Part shown: piece after piece, positions 1 through 6,204 of the stretch
How positions within the stretch are numbered: position 1 is the stretch's first letter
Layout: every line of letters starts with the position of its first letter
NCBI GenBank assembly: GCA_016180145.1
Contig: JACPBT010000001.1
Span: 1 to 19,646, forward strand
Length of the DNA: 19,646 bases
Direction: 5' to 3'
From: Candidatus Woesearchaeota archaeon
GTDB taxonomy: Archaea > Nanobdellota > Nanobdellia > Woesearchaeales > UBA10216
Position numbers and translations under genes: made by a program
The notes under the pieces: model-generated
The model's input: only the letters and a program-made list of their open reading frames with translations
Database searches by the model: none
Told to the model about the DNA's origin: nothing

Positions 1-27
1 CTCAACAGTTTGTTCAAGAGTTACCAT
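1..27 (-). CDS. 5' end of a truncated gene
   Basis: An ATG at 27 on the minus strand opens a frame (MVTLEQTVE) that runs off the left edge of the window. It lies about 25 nt downstream of a strong TATA-like stretch (about 40-59), the spacing used by most genes in this window. Too little is visible to name a product. Confidence 0.4.
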
Positions 28-39
28 CTGTTCCCCAAA

Positions 40-59
40 CTTTATATTTTATATAAACT
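40..59 (-). promoter_or_regulatory. TATA box for the truncated leftmost gene
   Basis: An AT-rich TTTATATAAAATATAAAG-type stretch on the minus strand is centred about 25 nt before the ATG at 27, which fits an archaeal core promoter with a very short or absent leader. Confidence 0.45.
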
Positions 60-110
60 GCTTTAAACCACTTTAAATTAATTGCTCTATTCAGTATATA
101 CCACCATATA

Positions 111-500
111 TTAAGCCCGGGAAACAATAACCTCTGCCCTGCCCCCACCCGCAAGGGCAGCAATTACTTTTCTGTCAATATTCCTTGCTGCCTTTTCAGC
201 ACGAACAGCGAAAGTGCGCTCAGAAGCAAACTCGCCTATCCTCATAACCATCTCATGGCTGCTGCCAAACGATTTATTCGGAATGGCAGTGAAAGAATCC
301 GTAAAGCCGCCAGCCCTTATTGTTATCTTAACACGCTTTAGAGCAAGAAACTTCTGAAGCCCAGCCAGAGAGAAGCCAGCCCTGACACCCACAATACAAT
401 CACCATTCCTCGTCAAGTGGCTATCTTTCGTAAACTCAATCGTTGAGCGGTGAGTGGCGAGGATGTTCTCATGGCCATGAATTTCAAACGAGTAATCCAT
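111..500 (-). CDS. DUF371 family protein
   Basis: This 129-residue protein matches the archaeal DUF371 family, whose function is unknown. The N-terminus GHENILATHRSTIEFTKD followed by LTRNGDCIVGV is the family signature (GHxN-xATHxTT-EITKD, then a GDCI-GV block), and the length is normal for the family. No signal peptide or membrane segment is visible. The ATG at 500 follows AGGAAAA and lies 5 nt after the VapC stop, so DUF371 is probably read as the last gene of the vapBC transcript. The link with a toxin-antitoxin pair looks positional only. Confidence 0.85.
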   Translation of the reverse strand: MDYSFEIHGHENILATHRSTIEFTKDSHLTRNGDCIVGVRAGFSLAGLQKFLALKRVKITIRAGGFTDSFTAIPNKSFGSSHEMVMRIGEFASERTFAVRAEKAARNIDRKVIAALAGGGRAEVIVSRA

Positions 501-505
501 TTTTC

Positions 506-883
506 CTACCCGCCCTTATTTTCAAGCTTCACCCTTTCAATACCAACTTTTTCATAAGCAGAATCCGAGCTGATTATCCTCTCTGTGCCACAATACGCCG
601 CATTGAAAGAATCAAAAACATTTAATCCATATTTTTCCACATAAAAGGCAGCAGTAAGACAAGCCTTGTGCGTTTCTTCATCCACAGCTACAAGTTCTAA
701 CGCATTTGCAAATGCAGCTGTGATGCTGATTCCAAATCGCTTACAAACAATTGCCACTTCAATCATCACTGAAGAAGATGTCCTGATTTTTCCCCTGTTT
801 TCCCTGAGCATCCTGACAGCGTTTTCTTTAAGCCAGTCTGACTCTTTCAGCAATGCAAGAATAAAGTCTGTATCAGCGAACAT
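506..883 (-). CDS. vapC: VapC-like PIN-domain toxin (RNase)
   Basis: A 125-residue PIN-domain protein, expected to be a Mg2+-dependent ribonuclease that cuts RNA when not held by its antitoxin. The start MFADTDF supplies the first acidic residues (D4, D6). An internal Glu near residue 42 (SSSVMIEVAIV) and the C-terminal FDSFNAAYCG...IISSDSAYEKVGIERV block match the last two PIN motifs. The length is typical of VapC. The start overlaps the end of the AbrB-type antitoxin gene by 11 bp, the usual antitoxin-first order with translational coupling. Assignment to the PIN family is firm; cellular toxicity is inferred. Confidence 0.85.
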   Translation of the reverse strand: MFADTDFILALLKESDWLKENAVRMLRENRGKIRTSSSVMIEVAIVCKRFGISITAAFANALELVAVDEETHKACLTAAFYVEKYGLNVFDSFNAAYCGTERIISSDSAYEKVGIERVKLENKGG

Positions 884-1121
884 GCTTACCTGCTTCCTTT
901 TCTGCGCCTTCCCGTGCCATCTGCCTAAGCTCTTTTAGCGTGTAGCTGTCAATGCCTGCCTGCCTGCCAAGCCGCTGAAGCTCTGCAAGGGGGTCATCCG
1001 CTATCGGAACAAGCACGATTTCTTTTGGAGTCCTTACCACTGCAAACTTTCTTCCGTACTCGTCTACAGTTTTTGAACCAAGAGTTATTCTCCCCCGCTC
1101 ATCCGCAAACACAGCCCTCAT
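873..1121 (-). CDS. vapB: VapB-like antitoxin, AbrB/SpoVT type
   Basis: An 82-residue protein with an N-terminal swapped-hairpin AbrB-type DNA-binding region (RAVFADERGRITLGSKTV, then FAVVRTPKEIVLVPI) and a C-terminal helical tail with charged residues that would wrap the toxin. It should bind and neutralise the neighbouring PIN toxin and repress their shared promoter. The ATG at 1121 has a good ribosome binding site (AGGTGAG, 6 nt upstream). It is the first gene of the vapB-vapC-DUF371 group. A direct repeat at its promoter is a candidate autoregulatory operator. Confidence 0.85.
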   Translation of the reverse strand: MRAVFADERGRITLGSKTVDEYGRKFAVVRTPKEIVLVPIADDPLAELQRLGRQAGIDSYTLKELRQMAREGAEKEAGKHVR

Positions 1122-1132
1122 AACAACTCACC

Positions 1133-1169
1133 TGTGGGTAAACTGCTTAATTTGTGGGTATTTAAATTT
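1133..1169 (-). promoter_or_regulatory. vapBC promoter with 20-bp-phased direct repeat
   Basis: TGTGGGTA occurs at 1133-1140 and 1153-1160, exactly 20 bp apart. The second copy abuts a minus-strand TATA box (AAATTTAAATA, about 1159-1169). Repeats two helical turns apart around the TATA box and start site suit an AbrB-type autorepressor. The operator role is inferred. Confidence 0.5.
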
Positions 1170-1225
1170 TTCTATAACAAAGTGCATTACCAACTTCTTA
1201 CAGGTGCAGAAGCGATAAAATCACT

Positions 1226-1501
1226 CTAAAGAAGCTCGTCAATAGGAGGCTTCTTCTGAACACCCTGAGCCTTTACAGCTTCAGCAGCCTCCTTTGACAG
1301 GTCAACACCCAAATCCTTCAATTCAGTAAGATGCATCTGCATGAGCTGCTCAACAATGGCAAGAATGCGCTGCATCTCCTGCCGCTCCTTCGCAAGAACA
1401 GCAAGCGAGCCCTTATGAAAGCCAACACGCTCATCCCTGCTCTGCCCCTCAAAACCCTTTGCACCCTTCTCCTCATTGCCAGCTTGCTTTGATTTTGCCA
1501 T
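1226..1501 (-). CDS. small helical protein of unknown function
   Basis: A 91-residue protein. I recognise no named family. After a charged, low-complexity first 25 residues comes a stretch predicted to be a long amphipathic helix or coiled coil (VGFHKGSLAVLAKERQEMQ and on through ILAIVEQLMQMHLTEL), then a motif KDLGVDL and a Lys/Pro-rich tail. There are no Cys residues and no membrane segment. The ATG at 1501 is preferred over a TTG three codons earlier because a minus-strand TATA box (1526-1534) lies about 29 nt upstream, giving a leaderless message. It stands alone between convergent and divergent neighbours. Confidence 0.7.
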   Translation of the reverse strand: MAKSKQAGNEEKGAKGFEGQSRDERVGFHKGSLAVLAKERQEMQRILAIVEQLMQMHLTELKDLGVDLSKEAAEAVKAQGVQKKPPIDELL

Positions 1502-1525
1502 AATCAACAAGGATTTGACACTGTG

Positions 1526-1534
1526 TTTATAAAA
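1526..1534 (-). promoter_or_regulatory. TATA box of the gene at 1226-1501
   Basis: TTTTATAAA on the minus strand is centred about 29 nt upstream of the ATG at 1501. It supports a leaderless start there. Confidence 0.55.
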
Positions 1535-1760
1535 CTTGCCCTAAAATCCGGCTGAGTAAACTGATGCATGTTATAGCAATTCATAACAGCAGCAGCTACT
1601 GTGACTGCACACACTACAACTTAATCCTCCATCGCTCTTTGAACCACTGGACATTTTCGGAAGATTTGCGCAATGGCATTTCAGGCTTTGGAAGTCTTGA
1701 ATTTTGGCGTTTCAGCCCTTTTGCCCATGGCAGTGGACATACTGCCGTGAGGTATTTAAA
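1535..1760. other. non-coding stretch with possible gene relic on the minus strand
   Basis: No convincing gene. On the minus strand two overlapping frames look protein-like but are short and lack a proper start. One gives a 19-codon peptide beginning MSTAMGKRAETPKFK; the other runs about 49 codons and ends in NVQWFKERWRIKL before a stop. This could be a decayed gene fragment or chance. A plus-strand TATA-like TATTTAAA at 1753-1760 marks its right edge. Confidence 0.3.
1753..1760 (+). promoter_or_regulatory. possible promoter of the tRNA-like RNA locus
   Basis: TATTTAAA fits the core-promoter pattern used throughout the window and would start transcription near 1780. That is just ahead of a perfect hairpin (1803-1821) and the tRNA-like structure, while no plus-strand protein gene begins there. 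Confidence 0.35.
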
Positions 1761-1802
1761 CTGATTATCTCAGGTAAGTCTGTAATTGAGCTTAAAGAAA
1801 AA

Positions 1803-1857
1803 AGCGCCACACAGCTTGGCGCAAGAAGTCAACACCCTTAAGGGCATGTGTAAGAAG
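1803..1857 (+). repeat. degenerate partial copy of the tRNA-like segment
   Basis: AGCTTGGC, then GCAAGAA, then GTCAACACCCT here align with AGCTTGGC, TATTGCGAGAG, GTCAACACCCT in the tRNA-like structure downstream (about 1888-1917). The copy lacks four bases of the D arm. It begins with a perfect hairpin, GCGCCA/TGGCGC, at 1803-1821 and contains the palindrome CCCTTAAGGG. It looks like a diverged local duplication of the D-arm to anticodon-arm half. Confidence 0.45.
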
Positions 1858-1874
1858 TTATTAATAAACTTTAT

Positions 1875-1978
1875 GCCGGCGTCGCATAGCTTGGCTATTG
1901 CGAGAGGTCAACACCCTCTTGGCTGTAAAAGGCCTCGTGGGTTCAAAGCCCTAGTGGGTGAAAGTCCCACCGCCGGCG
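1875..1978 (+). tRNA. class II tRNA-like gene (Ser-like), T arm interrupted or duplicated, anticodon unclear
   Basis: A cloverleaf can be drawn. Acceptor GCCGGCG (1875-1881) pairs perfectly with CGCCGGC (1971-1977), followed by discriminator G as in archaeal tRNA-Ser. The D arm has GCA/TGC pairing and GG in the loop. The anticodon stem AGAGG/CCTCT is perfect, and a variable arm can pair GGCT/GGCC. The T arm appears as two adjacent 17-nt units: the first has loop TTCAAAG but a broken 3' strand, the second has an intact GTGGG/CCCAC stem but loop TGAAAGT. Removing 17 nt restores GTGGGTTCAAATCCCAC and an 87-nt class II length. The anticodon loop TCAACAC lacks U33 and would give the unlikely anticodon AAC. 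It may be an intron-containing tRNA, a decayed tRNA-Ser, or another tRNA-shaped RNA. Confidence 0.45.
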
Positions 1979-1993
1979 CGTTTCCATGCATCA

Positions 1994-2003
1994 TTTTTAA
2001 ATA
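1994..2003 (+). promoter_or_regulatory. TATA box for the AsnB-like gene
   Basis: TTTTTAAATA is centred about 27 nt before the ATG at 2025. It sets that ATG, not the upstream in-frame GTG at 2004, as the probable leaderless start. Confidence 0.55.
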
Positions 2004-2024
2004 GTGTTACGATTGCCTCCATTC

Positions 2025-2888
2025 ATGGCAGCGCTTATGACTGAGAAAGACTGGAAAAGACACATCAGAAGGCTCAGGGCAGAGGCAAACCCGCCAATGA
2101 CTGATAAGGCAGAAATCAAAAAGCAGCTGAAAAAAGCCATCAGAGAAGCAATACAAAAGCGCATGCCAAAAGAAAGGTTCGGAGTAATGCTGTCCGGAGG
2201 GGTTGACAGCTCGCTGATATCACTGGTTTGCAGGCAGCTGAATTCTGATTTCATATGCTACACCGTCGGAACCAAGGGCAGCAAGGACTTAAAAGAAGCA
2301 AAAAAGGCGGCAAAAAAATTACGGCTTAAATTGAGATGGAAAGAATTTGAGATTAAAGAAGCAGAAGCAATAATAAAAAAGGCAGTGAAAATAATAGGAG
2401 AGGCAAACCCGGTTAATGCAGGCGTTGCGGCAGTAGAAATAGCGGCAATACAGCTCGCAGCAAAGGAGCGCATAAGAAACTTTTTAGGCGGGCTGGGAAG
2501 CGAAGAGATATTCGCAGGCTACCAAAGGCACGAAAAAGCAAGCGACATAAACGAGGAGTGCTGGAATGGATTGAAGGAAATGCACGCAAGAGACCTGGTA
2601 AGGGACAGCAAAGTTGCAAAAGCAATGAAAGCAAACCTAATCGCGCCGTTCCTTGACACTGCCGTAATTAAACTTGCAATGAGAATACCTGCCAGATACA
2701 AAATAAGCGGAGAAACAAAGAAGCTGATACTCAGAGAGGCGGCGGCAGAAATGGGGCTGCCAAAAGAAACAGCCTTCAGAAAAAAGACAGCTGCACAGTA
2801 TGGAAGCGGCATTGACAAAGCAATGGAAAGAATTGCAAAAGAAAAGGGATTCAGCAACAAAAGCAGCTATCTCAAATCACTGCTGTAA
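2025..2888 (+). CDS. asparagine synthase-like ATP-pyrophosphatase (synthetase domain only)
   Basis: A 287-residue protein with the PP-loop ATP-binding motif SGGVDSS at about residues 57-63 and the downstream asparagine-synthetase block FLGGLGSEEIFAGYQRH. It equals the C-terminal synthetase half of AsnB. The family adenylates a carboxylate and releases pyrophosphate before amide transfer. The N-terminal glutaminase domain (Cys2 nucleophile) is absent, so the protein would need free ammonia, a partner glutaminase, or a different substrate. The GLGSEE-FAGY motif argues for an AsnB-type fold over GuaA or NadE. It is monocistronic, with its own leaderless promoter. The true substrate cannot be read from sequence. 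Confidence 0.8.
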   Translation: MAALMTEKDWKRHIRRLRAEANPPMTDKAEIKKQLKKAIREAIQKRMPKERFGVMLSGGVDSSLISLVCRQLNSDFICYTVGTKGSKDLKEAKKAAKKLRLKLRWKEFEIKEAEAIIKKAVKIIGEANPVNAGVAAVEIAAIQLAAKERIRNFLGGLGSEEIFAGYQRHEKASDINEECWNGLKEMHARDLVRDSKVAKAMKANLIAPFLDTAVIKLAMRIPARYKISGETKKLILREAAAEMGLPKETAFRKKTAAQYGSGIDKAMERIAKEKGFSNKSSYLKSLL

Positions 2889-2945
2889 TGTCACTACCCC
2901 TTCAGACAATTTGCAAGGCAGAAACACGCCCTGAAAACTAAAAAA

Positions 2946-2953
2946 TTTATATA
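2946..2953 (+). promoter_or_regulatory. promoter of the membrane protein-ATPase operon
   Basis: TTTATATA predicts a start near 2976-2980, ahead of three tightly spaced genes (3006-5008). No other TATA-like element is evident between these genes. Confidence 0.5.
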
Positions 2954-3005
2954 CTGGCGGTTATCAGGCCAAAACAGGCAAAGTGTGACTTTTACTGTGG
3001 TCCTT

Positions 3006-3365
3006 ATGAAGAAGCTGCTTGCAGCATTATACGGAGCTGTTGCAACAATTGCAATAAAAATCCAGCTTGCATACGCGCAGGCATCTGCGGCAGAAACATA
3101 CACGGGATATGTCAGGCAGGCTTTTTTGGAAATGCTTGCGTCAGCAAGGGATATGAGCGTTTCAGCGAAACTCTCAATCATAGCCGGAGCCGCAATAATC
3201 GCAGCAATGCTTTACCTAAGAATGCGGGACACACCGGCAAATAACCTCAGGAAAGCAAGGGAAATGCACAACAAAGCAGTGGAACACCACAAAAAAGGCG
3301 AGCACGAAAAATCAGCACAATACTATCAAAAAGCCCAGCAATACCGGGCAAAGGCAGAGGTGTAA
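3006..3365 (+). CDS. membrane protein with signal-like N-terminus and TPR-like tail
   Basis: A 119-residue protein of no family I recognise. Residues 1-25 (MKKLLAALYGAVATIAIKIQ...) resemble a signal peptide or first membrane helix. A second hydrophobic helix (LSIIAGAAIIAAMLYL, about 60-75) is followed by a basic cytoplasmic tail. That tail has a single TPR- or MIT-like helical hairpin (MHNKAVEHHKKGEHEKSAQY, then YQKAQQYRAKAEV). An in-frame GTG at 2985 is the alternative start; the ATG is preferred because it opens a standard signal sequence. It is the first gene of an operon and ends 4 nt before the first AAA ATPase, so it is a likely membrane anchor or adaptor for those ATPases (inference). 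Confidence 0.7.
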   Translation: MKKLLAALYGAVATIAIKIQLAYAQASAAETYTGYVRQAFLEMLASARDMSVSAKLSIIAGAAIIAAMLYLRMRDTPANNLRKAREMHNKAVEHHKKGEHEKSAQYYQKAQQYRAKAEV

Positions 3366-3369
3366 GCAA

Positions 3370-4047
3370 ATGACATGGTATGAAAAACACGGCTACAATG
3401 AAGACCCATTCAGCACAAGAAAAGGCGTTTTCATAGAAAAAGCAGTAAACCTGACAGAGCCGGCAGAAGAACTCGCTTACCACATAGGTGCAGGCAACAT
3501 CATTCTGGTGGAAGGCGAAAAAGGCACAGGGAAAACAGCACTCGTATTTGCAGCAATGGAACGCTTTAAGGGAGAAGGCAGGCTGATTTACTTTGACTGC
3601 AGCAAAGACAAAGTTAACCTGAAGAAGCTCCTGCAAAACAGGCACGGCATATTCGGCAAAGTTCTGAACATACTGCCAAAAAACATGGTGCTGCTGCTTG
3701 ACAACTTCAGGGAACTGCCGATGCAGGAAATAGAGCGCGCAAAATACTACTATGACAACAACTACCTGCGTTCAATCGTATTTGTGGGCAACGGCACATC
3801 AACACTGCCTGCAAACATAATGGACCGGATAGGCAACAGAGTCATAAGGCTCAAAAAACTCACAGACAACGATGCCATACAGCTTGTAAAGAACAGGCTC
3901 GGCTCACTGGAGCTTCTGCCTGAAAAAACAATAAGAAAAATATACCGGAAATCAAGCGGGGACGCAAACAAATTCCTTGAAAACTGCAGCAAAGCACTTG
4001 AAGAAGGAGAAAAAAACTTAAACACAACAGGTGAGCCAAATGAATGA
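3370..4047 (+). CDS. AAA-type ATPase with atypical Walker B
   Basis: A 225-residue P-loop ATPase. The N-terminus WYEKHGYNEDPF resembles the W/Y-xx-GF-xx-PF opening of ExeA/TniB-like and Orc-like AAA ATPases. Walker A is GEKGTGKT (49-56). Walker B is MVLLLDNF (106-113), with Asn where the catalytic Glu is expected, so it may bind but poorly hydrolyse ATP. Sensor-1-like IVFVGNG follows. The ATG has a clear GAGGTG ribosome binding site 7 nt upstream. It is a paralogue of the next gene, colinear over its whole length, and overlaps it by 8 bp. Probably one subunit of a hetero-oligomeric ATPase; the substrate is unknown. Confidence 0.75.
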   Translation: MTWYEKHGYNEDPFSTRKGVFIEKAVNLTEPAEELAYHIGAGNIILVEGEKGTGKTALVFAAMERFKGEGRLIYFDCSKDKVNLKKLLQNRHGIFGKVLNILPKNMVLLLDNFRELPMQEIERAKYYYDNNYLRSIVFVGNGTSTLPANIMDRIGNRVIRLKKLTDNDAIQLVKNRLGSLELLPEKTIRKIYRKSSGDANKFLENCSKALEEGEKNLNTTGEPNE

Positions 4048-5008
4048 AACATGGTATTGGCGACTCGGATTCTCAAACAACCCATTCACAATAAAACCCG
4101 GAGCAACAACAAACGAAATAATTGCTTACCCGCTCCAGCCAATAATGGAACGAATTGAAAAAGGAGAGCCGCAATTCATAGAAGCGCCATTCGGCAGGGG
4201 GAAAACAACAATACTGAAAAGCATAATCGCAAAATTCGGCGGAAAAAAGAAAATCGCCTACGCAAACTGCATAAAGCAGGAATGCCTTGATGTGAAAAAC
4301 CTGCTGAAAAACGCGACAATAAAAGGAAAAATATTCGGAAACATCCCAAAAGAAATGATACTGCTTGTTGACGAAGCGCAAAACCTGTCAGGAGAAGACG
4401 CACAGGAAATAAGCGAATTCATAAAGAGCGGAAACATAAAGGCAGTGGCATTCTTCGGCACAGAATACGCAAAAGGCATGCTGCCCGCAGAAACTGAAGC
4501 ATCACTAAACGGAAACGTAGTCCACCTGCCACACCTCACACCGGAACAGGCCGTAGAACTTGTAAGGCAGAGAATAGGGAACCTCAAACTGCTTCCGGAC
4601 TATGTAATCAGGGAACTATACGCAAGGTCGGACGGAAACCCAAGAAAACTCCTCCAGAACTGCGAGGATGCATGCAGAAAAGGCGTAGAACTGTCCCTGA
4701 CAGAACTCACAGTAACAGACATAGCAACGCTATTGAAAGCCCCTGCCGAAAAAAAACAGAAAGCATACGCGCAGGTAAAGGCAAAGCCAAAAGAGCAAAA
4801 AGCAGCTACAAAGCGGGCAACAGAAAAGAAAAAACCCACAACAAAACAAAAACCGAAAAAAACGGCACAGAAGAAACAGGCAGTGCGCGAACAATCCGCG
4901 GCGATGAAAGAGCCCAGAATAAACTACAAAGGCTACAACCTCAAAAACATAAGAACATATGAGGAAGAATTCGGACTTGAAACAAAGCGGGAAGAAGAGC
5001 TACCTTAA
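4040..5008 (+). CDS. AAA-type ATPase, paralogue with Lys-rich C-terminal tail
   Basis: A 322-residue paralogue of the preceding ATPase. It opens with WYWRLGFSNNPF. The P-loop APFGRGKT falls at residues 49-56, the same position as in its partner. Walker B is MILLVDEA (106-113) with the catalytic Glu intact, followed by sensor-1-like VAFFGTE. After about residue 235 it gains a Lys/Ala/Gln-rich, probably disordered tail and a conserved-looking end (INYKGYNLKNI...). The ATG at 4040 has AGGTGA 5 nt upstream inside the previous gene, better than the GTG at 4031. The active/inactive pairing suggests a working heteromer. ExeA-like or Orc-like membership is tentative. Confidence 0.75.
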   Translation: MNETWYWRLGFSNNPFTIKPGATTNEIIAYPLQPIMERIEKGEPQFIEAPFGRGKTTILKSIIAKFGGKKKIAYANCIKQECLDVKNLLKNATIKGKIFGNIPKEMILLVDEAQNLSGEDAQEISEFIKSGNIKAVAFFGTEYAKGMLPAETEASLNGNVVHLPHLTPEQAVELVRQRIGNLKLLPDYVIRELYARSDGNPRKLLQNCEDACRKGVELSLTELTVTDIATLLKAPAEKKQKAYAQVKAKPKEQKAATKRATEKKKPTTKQKPKKTAQKKQAVREQSAAMKEPRINYKGYNLKNIRTYEEEFGLETKREEELP

Positions 5009-6088
5009 ATTAATCTGGACCACATCCCCATCCAAAAGAGCATGAGAAGACGGCAGAACCTGACCCCCAAACTTCGCAGAGCGGCCCCAAACCTTAGCAT
5101 TCCTGAACCTTCTAAGAAAATCGCGATGCAGCCTGCTGCAAACATCAGCCACAGTGCAGCCCTCCCTGACAATAAGAGGAGCGGACAAGTCAGCCCTCTT
5201 ACTCGCTTCCTTAAGAAAAACCCTGATAAGGTGCAAGCGCGCAAAAATCGCCCTCTTAAGCACCTCAGGGCTGTCACGCTCAGCAGAAAACACAACAGCA
5301 TCAGGATAAGCCTTCCTGACCAAAGCAAGCTGCCTCTCATCAGCAGTATCAGCCTTGTTAACAACAACCAAAGAGCGCACATAAAAGCGATTGCCCTGAA
5401 TAACATCAATAAGCTGCTCAGCGCTGACATCCTGCCTGACAACAACAGAAGCGTTATCAAAAGAAAACTCACGCAAAATCCCCTCAATCATAACACGGTC
5501 AATCTTCGCAAGCCTGACAGTCGCAGAAAAATCAATGCCGCCACGCTCCCTCTTCTTTATCTTAACATCAGGAGGAGCATCATCAATCCTTACATTCGCA
5601 TTGTAAAGCTCCTCCCTCAGCACATCAACCTGAGCAAGCGAGTAAGGCTCAGTAACGAAAATAATCAGGTCAGCATTCCTCACAACAGACAAAACCTCCC
5701 TCCCCATCCCTGCGCCGGAAGAAGCGCCCTTAATAAGCCCAGGAACATCAAGAACCTGAACCTTTGCATGATTAAACTCCATAACACCGGGAATAACAGT
5801 TAAAGTGGTGAAGGCATAAGAGGCAACCTTGGAATCAGCATTGGTAATTTTATTAAGAATAGTGGACTTACCCACCGAAGGAAAACCAACAAGAACAGCA
5901 GTAGCATCTCCTGACTTCCTCACAGAATAGCCGGAACCCTTCTTACCCCCGCCGGAACCCTCCTTCTTCTCCCGCAGCCTCGCAATCTTAGCCTTCAAAA
6001 GCCCGATATGATACTGAGTGGCCTTGTTATACTGAGTCTTCCGAATCTCATCTTCAATCTCCCTAATCTGCTCATCATAGCCTGCCAT
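4997..6088 (-). CDS. drg: DRG-family GTPase (OBG-HflX superfamily)
   Basis: A DRG/Rbg GTPase of about 362 residues, a ribosome-associated translation factor universal in archaea and eukaryotes. The family N-terminus is present (YNKATQYHIGLLKAKIARLR). G1 is GFPSVGKST (about 68-76), G2 lies in YAFTTLT, G3 is DVPGLIKG (about 114-121) and G4 is NKAD. A C-terminal TGS domain ends in HALLDGDVVQINLR. The length matches archaeal DRG. The ATG at 6088 is chosen over an in-frame GTG at 6109 because a TATA box (6113-6120) sits about 28 nt upstream. The gene is convergent with the ATPase operon, its end lying at or within a few bases of that operon's last stop. Confidence 0.9.
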
Positions 6089-6112
6089 AACAAAGAAAAA
6101 CAAACTCACCCG

Positions 6113-6120
6113 TTATTTAA
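6113..6120 (-). promoter_or_regulatory. TATA box of the DRG GTPase gene
   Basis: Minus-strand TTAAATAA is centred about 28 nt before the ATG at 6088, supporting a leaderless message. Confidence 0.5.
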
Positions 6121-6172
6121 GAGCTTTGCGCATAACAATGCCGCTTATACAACCAATAAAGTATATTCCAAA

Positions 6173-6182
6173 CATATAAAAG
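6173..6182 (+). promoter_or_regulatory. TATA box of the gene at 6205
   Basis: CATATAAAAG is centred about 27 nt before the ATG at 6205, divergent from the DRG promoter. Confidence 0.5.
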
Positions 6183-6204
6183 AAAGGCGCAAGCCCCTAT
6201 ATGA

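Noticed and set aside
1936..1980. Riboswitch: GGTGAAAGTCCCACCGCCGGC resembles motifs of cobalamin and FMN riboswitches
   Set aside because: No other conserved parts of either riboswitch are present and the downstream gene is not of those pathways; the acceptor-stem pairing explains the GC-rich end better.
1564..2004. Short plus-strand frames of 66 and 72 codons
   Set aside because: Residue composition is unlike a protein, the second runs through the tRNA-like structure, and neither has a promoter or ribosome binding site at its start.
3370..5008. Orc1/Cdc6 replication initiators
   Set aside because: The order of AAA motifs is compatible, but both proteins lack a visible C-terminal winged-helix domain and sit behind a membrane protein gene; general AAA ATPase is the safer call.
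5042..5803. A 253-codon plus-strand open frame
   Set aside because: It lies antisense to the DRG GTPase, has an Arg/Asn/Pro/Leu-rich composition and no recognisable domain; the opposite strand carries all GTPase motifs.
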